Counted from the first letter of the stretch, positions 9,695 through 18,403 are shown. The stretch: 64,000 nucleotides of DNA from Rhodanobacter sp. T12-5 (GCF_008329435.1 NZ_NPKN01000009.1:62001-126000); one strand, 5' to 3'. Made by a program: numbers and translations. The notes: generated by a model not told the origin, from the letters alone.

Positions 9695-9760
9695 CAATCA
9701 TACCCGCCTCGCCTCTACGGACTTCGGTCTGCACGCGCATTTTGGCGGGTTCTTTTTTTT
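9695..9760 (+). ncRNA. short structured RNA upstream of the Abi toxin (abiF-type RNA candidate)
   Basis: The predicted ~65-base transcript folds with an outer stem ACCCGCC (9702-9708) / GGCGGGT (9744-9750). It encloses a hairpin CGGAC-TTCG-GTCTG (9718-9731) with a stable UUCG tetraloop. The outer stem is followed by TC and eight Ts (9753-9760), a textbook terminator. The Abi GTG start is only 12 bases further on. A conserved abiF RNA motif is known upstream of Abi_2/AbiF genes, and such RNAs have been proposed as antitoxins. The assignment rests on position, promoter and fold, not on a covariance-model hit. Confidence 0.68.
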
Positions 9761-9772
9761 CGGGATGGCCGC

Positions 9773-10675
9773 GTGACTGCACCGCGCATTCCGACCACGA
9801 AGCGGGCCCTGAACGTCGAGCAGCAGATCGATCGGCTGCGTGATCGCGGCATGCTCATTGCCGATGGGGCGCAGGCCGCCCATGCCCTGTTGCATCTGAA
9901 CTATTACCGCCTTCGCGGCTACTGGTTCGTTTTCGAATCCGGTCCTGACCAGTTTGCCGCCGGCACGACCTTCGAGGCGGTACTCGCGCTGTACGACTTC
10001 GATCGACGCCTGCGGGTCGAGGTCATGGATGCCATCGAACGATTCGAGGTTTCGTTGCGCACCCATTGGGCCTATGTGCTCGCGCATCTCGCCGGTCCTT
10101 CGGCCTATCGGGATGCCAGCCTCTTTACCGACAATCACGAACGTTTGCTGGCCGGTGTCGAGCGGCTCTACGCCGAGCGCAAGGAACCGTATCTGTTGCG
10201 CTATCTGGATCGGAACGAGGAGCCACCGATCTGGGCGCTGTGCGAATCCATGATGCTTGGCGACCTGTCCAAGTGGCTCAGCAGCATTCGCCGGCATCCG
10301 CATCGCCAGCGGATCGCCGATGCCTACGACCTGCATGAAACGCCGTTCTGTTCCTTCGTGCGGCACATCAATTATGTACGCAACGTCTGTGCCCATCACG
10401 GGCGGCTATGGGACAGGCCGCTGCTGATCAACCAGCTCGATTTTCCCGCCAGACCAGCGGGACTGGTGGCGCAACTGCAGCCGGACCCATCGCAAAATCG
10501 CCGTGTCTACAACACTCTCGTGTTGCTGGCGTATGTGATGCGCCGGACCAGTCCGGATTCACTCTGGTCCGCGCGCGTTGCCGACCTGCTCGCCTCACGG
10601 CCCGACTTGTGGGCGCGCATGGGCGTGCCACAAGGTTGGCAGAAGTTCGAGCTGTGGCAGGAGAAAGGCGCATGA
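9773..10675 (+). CDS. Abi (AbiD/AbiF, Abi_2) family HEPN abortive-infection protein
   Basis: 300-residue protein with the Abi_2 signature HLNYYRLRGYWFVFE (residues 41-55) and the HEPN RNase motif RNVCAHHGRLWD, where R203-x4-H208 is the expected catalytic pair. Members of this family cause abortive phage infection or act as RNA-cleaving toxins. The start is GTG at 9773; a tiny ATG-GCC-GCG-TGA frame overlaps it and could lower translation. The end overlaps hsdS by ATGA, so the toxin gene is coupled to the specificity subunit. Upstream sits a separate promoter and structured RNA that may keep the toxin in check. Confidence 0.88.
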   Translation: MTAPRIPTTKRALNVEQQIDRLRDRGMLIADGAQAAHALLHLNYYRLRGYWFVFESGPDQFAAGTTFEAVLALYDFDRRLRVEVMDAIERFEVSLRTHWAYVLAHLAGPSAYRDASLFTDNHERLLAGVERLYAERKEPYLLRYLDRNEEPPIWALCESMMLGDLSKWLSSIRRHPHRQRIADAYDLHETPFCSFVRHINYVRNVCAHHGRLWDRPLLINQLDFPARPAGLVAQLQPDPSQNRRVYNTLVLLAYVMRRTSPDSLWSARVADLLASRPDLWARMGVPQGWQKFELWQEKGA

Positions 10676-12012
10676 GTCTGCCGAGGTATGCGGAGTACAA
10701 GGACAGTGGGGTGGCGTGGTTGGGCGAGGTGCCCGCGCATTGGGAGATCACGCCGCTAAAGCGGCTTTTTCAAATTGTCGGTGGTTCGACGCCAAAGTCC
10801 GACAACAGCGAATTCTGGGATGGCGATATTGTCTGGGTCAGTCCGGCCGATCTTAGCAAGTTGGATTCCCTGAAAATTACTGATTCCGCCAGAAAGATCA
10901 CAAGCGAAGGACTTGCATCATGCGCTACTACGCTGGTGCCGACTGGAAGTCTTGTGCTTTCGACCCGCGCCCCTATCGGCTCGCTTGCCATCGCAGACGT
11001 TGAGCTGTGCACGAACCAGGGCTGCAAATCTTTGGTCTCAACAGGCGCGAGCAAGTCGACCTTTTATGCATACATGCTTCTTGCTTCTACGGAGCAACTG
11101 AATCTTCGAGGTAAGGGAACAACGTTTCTGGAATTGTCAGCCGATGAGCTGGGCGCGTTCAGGGCGGTGAGGCCGCAAGTGGATGAGCAATCCGCCATCG
11201 TCGCCTTCCTCGATCGCGAGACCGGCAAGATCGATGCGCTGATTGCCGAACAGGAAAAGCTGCTGACCCTGCTGGCCGAAAAGCGCCAGGCCACGATTTC
11301 TCACGCCGTCAACCGCGGCCTCAACCCCAGCGCCCCGATGAAAGACTCTGGCGTGCCGTGGTTGGGAGAAGTGCCTGCGCATTGGAAAGTTTTGGCCCTT
11401 CGGCGCCTCATCGATAGGTTCGAGCAAGGATGGAGCCCGGAGTGCGAAGCAAGACCTACGGATCCTGGCGAATGGGGCGTGCTCAAGGCAGGATGTGTGA
11501 ACGGTGGTGAGTTTGATGCCCAAGAAAACAAGACGCTGCCGCTTTCACTTGTGCCGAGAGAGGAACTGGAGCTCAAATCGGGTGATGTCCTCATGTCACG
11601 GGCCAGTGGTTCGCCGAAGTTGATTGGTTCTGTGGCTTGCGTGATGAATCCACCATCTCACCTGATGCTTTCCGACAAGATTTTTCGTATTCGTCTATCA
11701 GCTGACGTGGATCCGAGGTTCTTTGCGGTTGCGATGGGCTCCACGCCCCTTCGGCAACAGATAGAACAGGCCATTGGAGGCGCCGAAGGGCTGGCAAACA
11801 ATCTTCCGCAGGCAAGCATCAAAGATTTTTGGATGTCATTGCCACCAGTCGAGGAGCAACTGACAATTGTTGACTTCCTGGTCTGCGAACGTGCCAAGCT
11901 GGACGATTTGGCATGGACGGCCGAACGTGCAATAGCCCTCCTCAAAGAACGCCGCAGCGCCCTCATCGCCGCCGCCGTCACCGGCAAGATCGACGTGAGG
12001 CAGGCCGCATGA
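10672..12012 (+). CDS. hsdS: type I restriction-modification specificity subunit HsdS
   Basis: 446-residue DNA-recognition subunit with two half-repeats. Each begins with KDSGV-x-WLGEVPAHW (residues ~9-24 and ~224-239), then a target-recognition domain, then a conserved long helix. The helices are EQSAIVAFLDRETGKIDALI near 180 and EEQLTIVDFL with AERAIALLKERRSALIAAA at the end. The two recognition domains have visibly lower GC and rarer codons than the rest, as expected for exchangeable parts. Start ATG overlaps the abi stop; stop overlaps the next gene (ATGA). Confidence 0.95.
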   Translation: MSLPRYAEYKDSGVAWLGEVPAHWEITPLKRLFQIVGGSTPKSDNSEFWDGDIVWVSPADLSKLDSLKITDSARKITSEGLASCATTLVPTGSLVLSTRAPIGSLAIADVELCTNQGCKSLVSTGASKSTFYAYMLLASTEQLNLRGKGTTFLELSADELGAFRAVRPQVDEQSAIVAFLDRETGKIDALIAEQEKLLTLLAEKRQATISHAVNRGLNPSAPMKDSGVPWLGEVPAHWKVLALRRLIDRFEQGWSPECEARPTDPGEWGVLKAGCVNGGEFDAQENKTLPLSLVPREELELKSGDVLMSRASGSPKLIGSVACVMNPPSHLMLSDKIFRIRLSADVDPRFFAVAMGSTPLRQQIEQAIGGAEGLANNLPQASIKDFWMSLPPVEEQLTIVDFLVCERAKLDDLAWTAERAIALLKERRSALIAAAVTGKIDVRQAA

Positions 12013-12464
12013 GCGGCAAGAGCGAGGCGGTAGTCCGCTTCATCGCCAGCCTGATGCCGCTCTACGACGGCCAGCGCCACGAGGGCCTGTGGTGTGCCCG
12101 CTCGTTGATCGACGGCACGCTGATTCTTCCCATCGACGATTCCGACGACGATGATCAACTGGGTTGGGTGCGCGTGCGCTGGCAAGGCGATCCCACCCGC
12201 GAACAGCAAACGCGCGGCGACATGCTCGCCAGCGTGGCCCTGGAGCGTTACGTAAGACTGCATGGCGCAGGCTACGACGAGGCAGCCATCGCCGGCGAGT
12301 TGTGGTACATGGCTCGGCACTTCCACTTCAAGACTGGCTGCGACGTGTACCTGCCGCAGTTGCGTGAGCCACCGGGCCGGCTGCATGCGGCAGGGCGCAA
12401 AGCACTCGAAATGGGACAAGGCTTGCTGGTCAATTTTTTCAGCAAGCTGACCGGTCTGGGGTGA
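12009..12464 (+). CDS. uncharacterised protein in the type I RM operon
   Basis: 151-residue protein I do not recognise. It begins SGKSEAVVRFIASLMPLYDG, has an acidic DDSDDDDQ stretch near residue 48, a WVRVRWQGDP strand-like segment and a helical C-terminal half ending MGQGLLVNFFSKLTGLG. No signal peptide or membrane helix. The start ATG overlaps the hsdS stop, so it is co-translated with hsdS and is a true operon member. Role unknown; association with the restriction complex or with phage defence is only a guess from position. Confidence 0.7.
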   Translation: MSGKSEAVVRFIASLMPLYDGQRHEGLWCARSLIDGTLILPIDDSDDDDQLGWVRVRWQGDPTREQQTRGDMLASVALERYVRLHGAGYDEAAIAGELWYMARHFHFKTGCDVYLPQLREPPGRLHAAGRKALEMGQGLLVNFFSKLTGLG

Positions 12465-12526
12465 GCCGCTATCCAAGACAGTATCTGCGCACGTAGAACA
12501 CGATGTTCGATAGGGGGTAGAGATTC

Positions 12527-13414
12527 ATGGCGACGTTCCCGCAAACCATCCAGATTTTCCTTCCCTCCGGTGACCCGCAAGGGATACGCGAAGCGGCTAT
12601 CACCACGCGCATCATCCGCGTGTTCGACGTGCCGCGCAGTGCGCTGGCCGAGTTCCTGGCGTTGGAGGCGGCCCAGCAAGTCGGGTTGTACTTCCTGATC
12701 GGCGAGAGCGAGGATAGCGACCTGCCGCAGGCGTACATCGGCCAGACCGGGTCGTTGGCCGACCGCCTCGCGCAGCACCACAAGGCCAAGGATTTCTGGA
12801 ATCGCGCGCTGGTGGCGGTATCGGTGACCAACAGCCTCACCAACACCCACGTGAGTTTTCTGGAATGGCTGTCGATCCAGCAGGCCGGCAAGGCCGAGCG
12901 CTACGTATTGGAGAATGGCAACACCGGATCGCGGCCGCATACGCCGCCGCCATTGGAGGCGGAGTGTCGTGAGATCCACGAGACCATTCGAGTGTTGCTC
13001 GCCACGCTAGGGCACCCTTTGTTCGAGTCGCTCACGCGTGCCACCAGCAAGCCGCAGCAGAACGAGAAGCTCTACTTTTGCCGAGGCTCCGAGGCAGATG
13101 GCCGAGGGCTGTACACCGAGGAGGGATTCGTGGTGCTCAGGGGTTCGACCGGTCGCCTCAAGACTGCCCCCTCGTTCGACTTGCACAACTATGCGCGTCA
13201 TCGGCAGCGCCTGATCGAGCAGGGCGTGATGTCCGTTCAAGGCGACCGCGTGCGTTTCGAACGCGACTACCTGAGCAAGTCACCCAGCTTTGCCGCCGTA
13301 TGCCTGTTGGGTCGCGCTGCCAACGGCTGGTTCGAGTGGAAGGATGCGAAGGGGCGGACCCTGGACGAGGCGGAGCGGCAATCAACCGGCAAGCCGGAGA
13401 TAGCCGGCGAATGA
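12527..13414 (+). CDS. GIY-YIG nuclease-family protein with DUF4357 domain
   Basis: 295-residue protein. Residues ~52-115 resemble a GIY-YIG fold, with QVGLYFLIG and AYIGQTGSLADRLAQHH, keeping the Tyr-Ile-Gly and the Arg expected for catalysis. The C-terminal part (~195-285: GFVVLRGSTGR, then SFAAVCLLGRAANGWFEW) matches DUF4357, often found with GIY-YIG or with RM systems. A strong AGGGGG site precedes the ATG by about 10 bases. The 62-base gap from the previous gene holds no clear promoter. Nuclease activity and target are not shown by sequence alone. Confidence 0.8.
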   Translation: MATFPQTIQIFLPSGDPQGIREAAITTRIIRVFDVPRSALAEFLALEAAQQVGLYFLIGESEDSDLPQAYIGQTGSLADRLAQHHKAKDFWNRALVAVSVTNSLTNTHVSFLEWLSIQQAGKAERYVLENGNTGSRPHTPPPLEAECREIHETIRVLLATLGHPLFESLTRATSKPQQNEKLYFCRGSEADGRGLYTEEGFVVLRGSTGRLKTAPSFDLHNYARHRQRLIEQGVMSVQGDRVRFERDYLSKSPSFAAVCLLGRAANGWFEWKDAKGRTLDEAERQSTGKPEIAGE

Positions 13415-13548
13415 GCGACATCTCGGTGGTATCACTAAGCGTTGTCTTGGCCGCTGATTTCACTTGGTGCGGGAACTGAAATTGGCGGCGTCGCCGATCG
13501 GTTGCGCCACCGGAAACCACCGCCCCAGCCAGCCAAGGGCCGCCAACT

Positions 13549-13611
13549 TTGTTGAATGCTGGCTTGAACAAGCCACGATCCAGCCTCTATATTCAACGCT
13601 GGCTTAAACAT
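13549..13611. promoter_or_regulatory. pair of 23-bp operator-like repeats upstream of fic
   Basis: Copy 1 (13549-13571) is TTGTTGAA-TGCTGGC-TTGAACAA and copy 2 (13589-13611) is ATATTCAA-CGCTGGC-TTAAACAT. Both are imperfect palindromes with the same GCTGGC core and are offset by exactly 40 bp. They lie 38 bases ahead of the fic start. Binding by a regulator, perhaps the winged-helix end of the Fic protein itself, is inferred. Confidence 0.55.
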
Positions 13612-13648
13612 GGGGCGGGAGCGGCGCCATGTTAAAGGGAGCGCGACG

Positions 13649-14833
13649 TTGAACAGACCCATGGATGCCCACCGCGCCGGTCGCTACATCCGTCAGCCGA
13701 CCGGCTATCGCGCCTTCATGCCCGAAGGGCTGCCGCCCGATCCACCGCTGGCGATGACGGGCGAGCTGGCGGGGCTGTTGTCGCGGGCCGATCGGGCGCT
13801 GGGGCGACTGGACGGTTCGGTGCTGACCCTGCCCAATCCGGATCTGTTCGTCTTCATGTACGTGCGCAAGGAGGCGGTGCTTTCGAGTCAGATCGAGGGC
13901 ACGCAAAGCTCGCTGCAGGACTTGCTGGCGGCGGAGGCCGACATTTTCGACGAGGCCATGCCGCGCGATGTGGACGAGGTGGTCAACTATGTGCGCGCGA
14001 TGAAACACGGGCTGGCGCGGCTGGGCGAGTTGCCGGTGTCGGTGCGACTCATTCGGGAAATCCATGCCGAGCTGATGCAAGGTGTGCGCGGCGACAAGCT
14101 GCAACCCGGCGAACTGCGGCGCAGCCAGAACTGGATCGGGCCCGCTGGCTGCACGCTGGCAACGGCGAACTACGTGCCCCCGCCCCAGGACGAGGTGCCT
14201 CGCCTGCTGGGTGAGCTGGAGCTGTTCCTGCATCGCCAGGATGAGTTGCCGCCGCTGGTGAAGATTGCCCTGGCGCATGTGCAGTTCGAGACGATTCACC
14301 CGTTTCTCGACGGCAACGGTCGCGTCGGGCGCTTGCTGATCACGTTCCTGCTGACCGAATGCGGTGTGCTGCACAAGCCCGTGTTGTACCTGTCGCACTA
14401 TTTCCGCCAGCATCGTCAGGCGTATTACGACCATCTCCAGGCGGTGCGTGAGCGCGGCGCATGGGAAGACTGGCTGGCTTTTTTCCTGCGCGGCGTGGTC
14501 GAGGTGGCCGGTGAGGCGGCCGAGACCGCGCGGCGCATCCAGCTGCTGCGGGAGCGCCACCGGCAGGCGATCACCGAGGGTCTGGGACGCGCCGCCGGCA
14601 ATGGTCACAAGGTGCTTGAAAGCCTGTTCGATCGGCCGATCGTTACCGTCGCCGACGTGCGCAAGATGACTGGTACGACGTATCCCGCGGCCAACACCAT
14701 GGTCGCGCGACTGGTCGAGCTGGGGATACTGCTGGAAATGACTGGCTATGCGCGCAATCGGCGGTTCCGTTACGAGCCGTATGTGCGCCTGTTCACCGAC
14801 GATGTATCTGACCCAAGGGAAAGCCAGGCATGA
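13649..14833 (+). CDS. Fic-family AMP transferase with inhibitory helix and C-terminal winged helix
   Basis: 394-residue Fic (FIC/DOC) protein. The catalytic loop HPFLDGNGRVGR lies near residues 217-228. An N-terminal inhibitory helix with the (S/T)xxxE(G/N) motif, here SSQIEG near residue 79, makes this a class II, self-inhibited enzyme. The last ~70 residues (DVRKMTGTTYPAANTMVARL) look like a winged helix. I chose the TTG at 13649 because it has an AAAGGGAG site; ATG at 13661 is the alternative. The stop overlaps hsdR by ATGA. Fic genes beside hsdR are common, but their role there is not settled. Confidence 0.88.
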   Translation: MNRPMDAHRAGRYIRQPTGYRAFMPEGLPPDPPLAMTGELAGLLSRADRALGRLDGSVLTLPNPDLFVFMYVRKEAVLSSQIEGTQSSLQDLLAAEADIFDEAMPRDVDEVVNYVRAMKHGLARLGELPVSVRLIREIHAELMQGVRGDKLQPGELRRSQNWIGPAGCTLATANYVPPPQDEVPRLLGELELFLHRQDELPPLVKIALAHVQFETIHPFLDGNGRVGRLLITFLLTECGVLHKPVLYLSHYFRQHRQAYYDHLQAVRERGAWEDWLAFFLRGVVEVAGEAAETARRIQLLRERHRQAITEGLGRAAGNGHKVLESLFDRPIVTVADVRKMTGTTYPAANTMVARLVELGILLEMTGYARNRRFRYEPYVRLFTDDVSDPRESQA

Positions 14834-17800
14834 ACCTGCACAGGGAAGTCCATTTCGAGCAGGCGATCTGCGATCACCTCGCTGCCCACGGCTGGCTCCA
14901 CGCCGACGGCGACGGCGAGCATTTCGACCGCACCCACGGCCTGTATCTGCCCGACCTGCTGGCCTGGATCGAAGCGACCCAGCCGGACAGCTGGCAGCGC
15001 CTCACCAGGACGCACGGCCCGGCGGCGGCTGAGCGCATCGCCGAGCGCGTGCGCAAGAACCTCAACGAGCGCGGCACGCTGGAGGTGCTGCGCCGGGGCG
15101 TGGAGATGCTGGGGCTGAAGGAGCCGCTGTCGCTGGTGCAGTTCAAGCCGGCGCTGGCGATCAATCCCGTGATCCTGCGGCACTACGCGGCGAACCGGTT
15201 GCGCGTGGTGCGGCAGGTGCGGCATTCGCCGAACAACGCGCAGGATGCGCTGGATCTGGTGCTGTTCGTCAACGGCATCGCGGTGGCCACGGCCGAGCTG
15301 AAATCCGACTTCACCCAGAGCGTCAACGATGCGGTGGATCAGTACCGCTTCGACCGTCATCCGCAGCCCAGGGGCGGGCAGCTCGAACCGCTGCTGGGTT
15401 TCCCCGGCGGCGCGCTGGTGCATTTCGCGGTGAGCCAGGCCGAGGTGATGATGACCACGCGGCTGGCCGGGCCGGCCACGCGTTTCCTGCCGTTCAACCG
15501 TGGCAATCACGGCGCGGCCGGCAACGCGCCGAACCCGGACGGCTTTGCCACGGCGTACTTGTGGGAAGAGGTATGGGCGCGCGACAGCTGGCTGGAGATC
15601 CTCGGCCGCTACCTGATCGGCAAGCGCGACGACAAGAAGCAGCTCACCGGCGTGATCTTTCCGCGCTACCACCAGCTCGACGCCACACGGAAGCTGGTGG
15701 CCGACGTGCTGGCCGAGGGGGCAGGGCAGCGCTACCTGATCCAGCATTCGGCCGGCTCGGGCAAGACCAACTCGATCGCGTGGAGCGCGCACTTTCTGGC
15801 CGACCTGCACGATGCGCAGCACAAGAAGATATTCGACAGCGTGCTGGTGGTGTCCGACCGCAACGTGCTGGACGCGCAGCTGCAGGAGGCGATCTTCGAT
15901 TTCGAACGCACCACCGGCGTGGTGGAAACCATCACCAGCGAGCACGGCAGCAAGAGCGCGCAGCTGGGCCAGGCGCTGAAGGACGGCAAGAAGATCATCG
16001 TCTGCACCATCCAGACGTTTCCGTTCGCGCTGCAGGCGGTGCAGGAGCTGGCCGCCACCGAAGGCAAGTGCTTCGCGGTGATCGCCGACGAGGCGCACAG
16101 CTCGCAGACCGGCGAAGCGGCGGCCAAGCTCAAGCAGCTGTTGAGCGCGGAAGAGTGGGCCGAGCTGCAGGACGGTGGCGAGATCGACACCGAGGTGATG
16201 CTGGCCGCCGGCATGGCGGCGCGTGCCGGTGGTAGCAAGGGCCTCACCTATGTGGCGTTCACCGCCACGCCCAAGCAGAAGACGCTGGAGCTGTTCGGCC
16301 GCCCCGGTGCGGATGGCCTGCCGCAGCCATTCCACGTGTATTCGATGCGCCAGGCGATCGAGGAAGGCTTCATCCTCGACGTGCTGAAGAACTACACGCC
16401 GTACAAGCTCGCCTTCAGGCTGGCCCATGACGGCAAGGAGTACGACGAGGCGCAGGTCGAACGCAGCGCGGCGATGAAGGGGATCATGCAGTGGGTTCGC
16501 CTGCATCCCTACAACATCGCCTCCAAGGTGCAGATCGTGGTGGAGCACTACCGCGAGAACGTGCAGCCGCTGCTGGATGGCCAGGCCAAGGCGATGGTGG
16601 TGGTCGGCAGCCGCAAGGAGGCGGTGCGCTGGCAGAAGGCGATCCGTGCCTACATCGCCAGGCAGAACTATCCGTTGGGCGTGCTGGTGGCGTTCTCCGG
16701 CGAGGTGAATGATCCGGACAGCTATCCGCAGGCGGTCACCGAGACCAGCGCCGACCTCAACCCCGGCCTCAAGGGGCGTGACATCCGCGAAGCCTTCGCC
16801 CGGGCCGACTATCACCTGCTGCTGGTCGCCAACAAGTTCCAGACCGGCTTCGACCAGCCGCTGCTGTGCGGCATGTACGTGGACAAGATGCTGGGCGGCA
16901 TCCAGGCGGTGCAGACGTTGTCGCGGCTCAATCGCGCCCATCCGGGCAAGGACACCACCTACATCCTCGACTTCGTCAACGACGCGGCCGAGATCCTCAA
17001 GGCCTTCAAGACCTACTACGACACCGCCGCACTGGAAGCGACCACCGACCCGCACCTGGTCTTCGACCTGCGTGCCAAGCTCGATGCCAGCGGTCACTAC
17101 GACGACTTCGAAGTGGAGCGTGTCGCGAAAGTGGAAACCGATCCGCACGGCACGCAGGCTCAGCTCAGCAGCGCCATCGCGCCCGTCGCCGACCGGCTGC
17201 TCAAGCGCTACAAGGCTGCGCAACAGGCACGGGTCGCTGCTCTGGCCGCCGGCGACGACAAGGCAGCCGAGTCGAACAAGGATGTGCTCGATGCGCTGGT
17301 GCTGTTCAAGAACGACATGGGCGCGTACGTGCGCCTGTATGCCTTCCTGTCGCAGGTGTTCGACTATGGCAACACCGATATCGAGAAGCGCTTCATCTTC
17401 TACAAGCGACTGATCCCGTTGCTGGAATTCGGCCGCGAGCGCGACACGGTGGATCTGTCCAAGGTGGTTCTCACGCACCACACCTTGCGCAACGCCGGAC
17501 GCCAGCCGCTCAACCTCAACGGTGACGGCAGCTACAAGCTGCCGCCGATGGATGCGGTCGGCAGCGGTTCGGTGCAGGAAAAGCAGCAGGCCTATCTGGC
17601 CGAGATCATCCAGAAGGTCAACGGGCTGTTCGAGGGCCAGCTCACCGAAGACGACCAGCTGGTCTACGTCAACGGCGTGCTCAAGGGCAAGCTGCTGGAA
17701 AACGAAACCCTGGTGCAGCAAGCGAGCAGCAACAGCAAGGAACAGTTCGCCAACTCACCCGACCTGAAAGATGCACTCATGCACGCGATCATGGACGCGC

Positions 17801-17940
17801 TCGAAGCGCACACCACCATGAGCACCCAGGCACTCGGTTCGGATCGCATACGCGATGGGTTGAAAGACATCTTGCTGGGTCCGGCGCAGCTCTATGAGGC
17901 ACTGCGGACAAGAGCGCAACGGGACGCGAGATCACCTTGA
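14830..17940 (+). CDS. hsdR: type I restriction endonuclease and translocase subunit HsdR
   Basis: 1036-residue motor and nuclease subunit. The N-terminal PD-(D/E)xK nuclease includes AELKSDFTQSVNDAVDQY near residue 155. The SF2 helicase core has Walker A SAGSGKTNS near 310, the DEAH box near 420 (VIADEAHSSQ) and motif III AFTATPKQKTLELFG near 480. After the helicase lobes comes a helical C-terminal part for binding HsdM. It cleaves unmodified DNA after ATP-driven translocation. Fully open and of normal length, so the RM system looks intact. Translationally coupled to fic. Confidence 0.95.
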   Translation: MNLHREVHFEQAICDHLAAHGWLHADGDGEHFDRTHGLYLPDLLAWIEATQPDSWQRLTRTHGPAAAERIAERVRKNLNERGTLEVLRRGVEMLGLKEPLSLVQFKPALAINPVILRHYAANRLRVVRQVRHSPNNAQDALDLVLFVNGIAVATAELKSDFTQSVNDAVDQYRFDRHPQPRGGQLEPLLGFPGGALVHFAVSQAEVMMTTRLAGPATRFLPFNRGNHGAAGNAPNPDGFATAYLWEEVWARDSWLEILGRYLIGKRDDKKQLTGVIFPRYHQLDATRKLVADVLAEGAGQRYLIQHSAGSGKTNSIAWSAHFLADLHDAQHKKIFDSVLVVSDRNVLDAQLQEAIFDFERTTGVVETITSEHGSKSAQLGQALKDGKKIIVCTIQTFPFALQAVQELAATEGKCFAVIADEAHSSQTGEAAAKLKQLLSAEEWAELQDGGEIDTEVMLAAGMAARAGGSKGLTYVAFTATPKQKTLELFGRPGADGLPQPFHVYSMRQAIEEGFILDVLKNYTPYKLAFRLAHDGKEYDEAQVERSAAMKGIMQWVRLHPYNIASKVQIVVEHYRENVQPLLDGQAKAMVVVGSRKEAVRWQKAIRAYIARQNYPLGVLVAFSGEVNDPDSYPQAVTETSADLNPGLKGRDIREAFARADYHLLLVANKFQTGFDQPLLCGMYVDKMLGGIQAVQTLSRLNRAHPGKDTTYILDFVNDAAEILKAFKTYYDTAALEATTDPHLVFDLRAKLDASGHYDDFEVERVAKVETDPHGTQAQLSSAIAPVADRLLKRYKAAQQARVAALAAGDDKAAESNKDVLDALVLFKNDMGAYVRLYAFLSQVFDYGNTDIEKRFIFYKRLIPLLEFGRERDTVDLSKVVLTHHTLRNAGRQPLNLNGDGSYKLPPMDAVGSGSVQEKQQAYLAEIIQKVNGLFEGQLTEDDQLVYVNGVLKGKLLENETLVQQASSNSKEQFANSPDLKDALMHAIMDALEAHTTMSTQALGSDRIRDGLKDILLGPAQLYEALRTRAQRDARSP

Positions 17941-18089
17941 GTGTTTGCGTGTGATCTATCGGCAGGACCCTGGTGATGGCAAACGGGTCAGGCGAGGACT
18001 ATTGAGCTTCCTGCCGACCGTTGACCTAGGCTTCGCGTCTTCGACGTTACGGTTCGAGCGAATACTCATCTCGCCGGGAGGCACCCTCC

Positions 18090-18362
18090 ATGTCCGACGA
18101 ACACGCGAAGACACCTGCCGATCATGTCGGCGATACGGTGGCGCAGCTCAAGGAGATGCGGCACTACTCGAAGAACAACGTCGAAGCGCTGACGGCGGCG
18201 TGGCTGTTGTTCGACGGTGAGTTGTCGAAGCTGAAGCTGGCCGACAAGATCGGGGATCTGATGGATCGGCAGGGGCAGCTGCACGAAGCACTGGAGAATG
18301 CGATCACCGATCTGGAAGAGGTGCTGGAGAAGATGAAGCCCGAGCCGGAGGCCGAGGCATAG
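18090..18362 (+). CDS. small acidic helical protein, unknown
   Basis: 90-residue, strongly charged protein with long helical heptad-like stretches (WLLFDGELSKLKLADKIGD, then HEALENAITDLEEVLEKM). No motif recognised. A GGGAGGCACC site sits before the ATG and a strong terminator follows at 18404-18430, so it is a genuine single gene. It may close the defence island. Confidence 0.65.
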   Translation: MSDEHAKTPADHVGDTVAQLKEMRHYSKNNVEALTAAWLLFDGELSKLKLADKIGDLMDRQGQLHEALENAITDLEEVLEKMKPEPEAEA

Positions 18363-18403
18363 CGGAGACGCGATGCCGGTGAAGGCATTGCCAGCGCGAC
18401 AGA

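Noticed and set aside
13415..13662. Small minus-strand frames starting MFKPA
   Set aside because: Both start inside the two operator-like repeats, which explains their shared first residues; the rest is unrelated and there is no ribosome-binding site.
14770..17721. 983-residue open frame antisense to hsdR
   Set aside because: It mirrors hsdR codon by codon, is rich in His/Gln/Leu/Val typical of antisense frames in GC-rich genes, has no ribosome-binding site and no recognisable domain. hsdR on the other strand has all its motifs.
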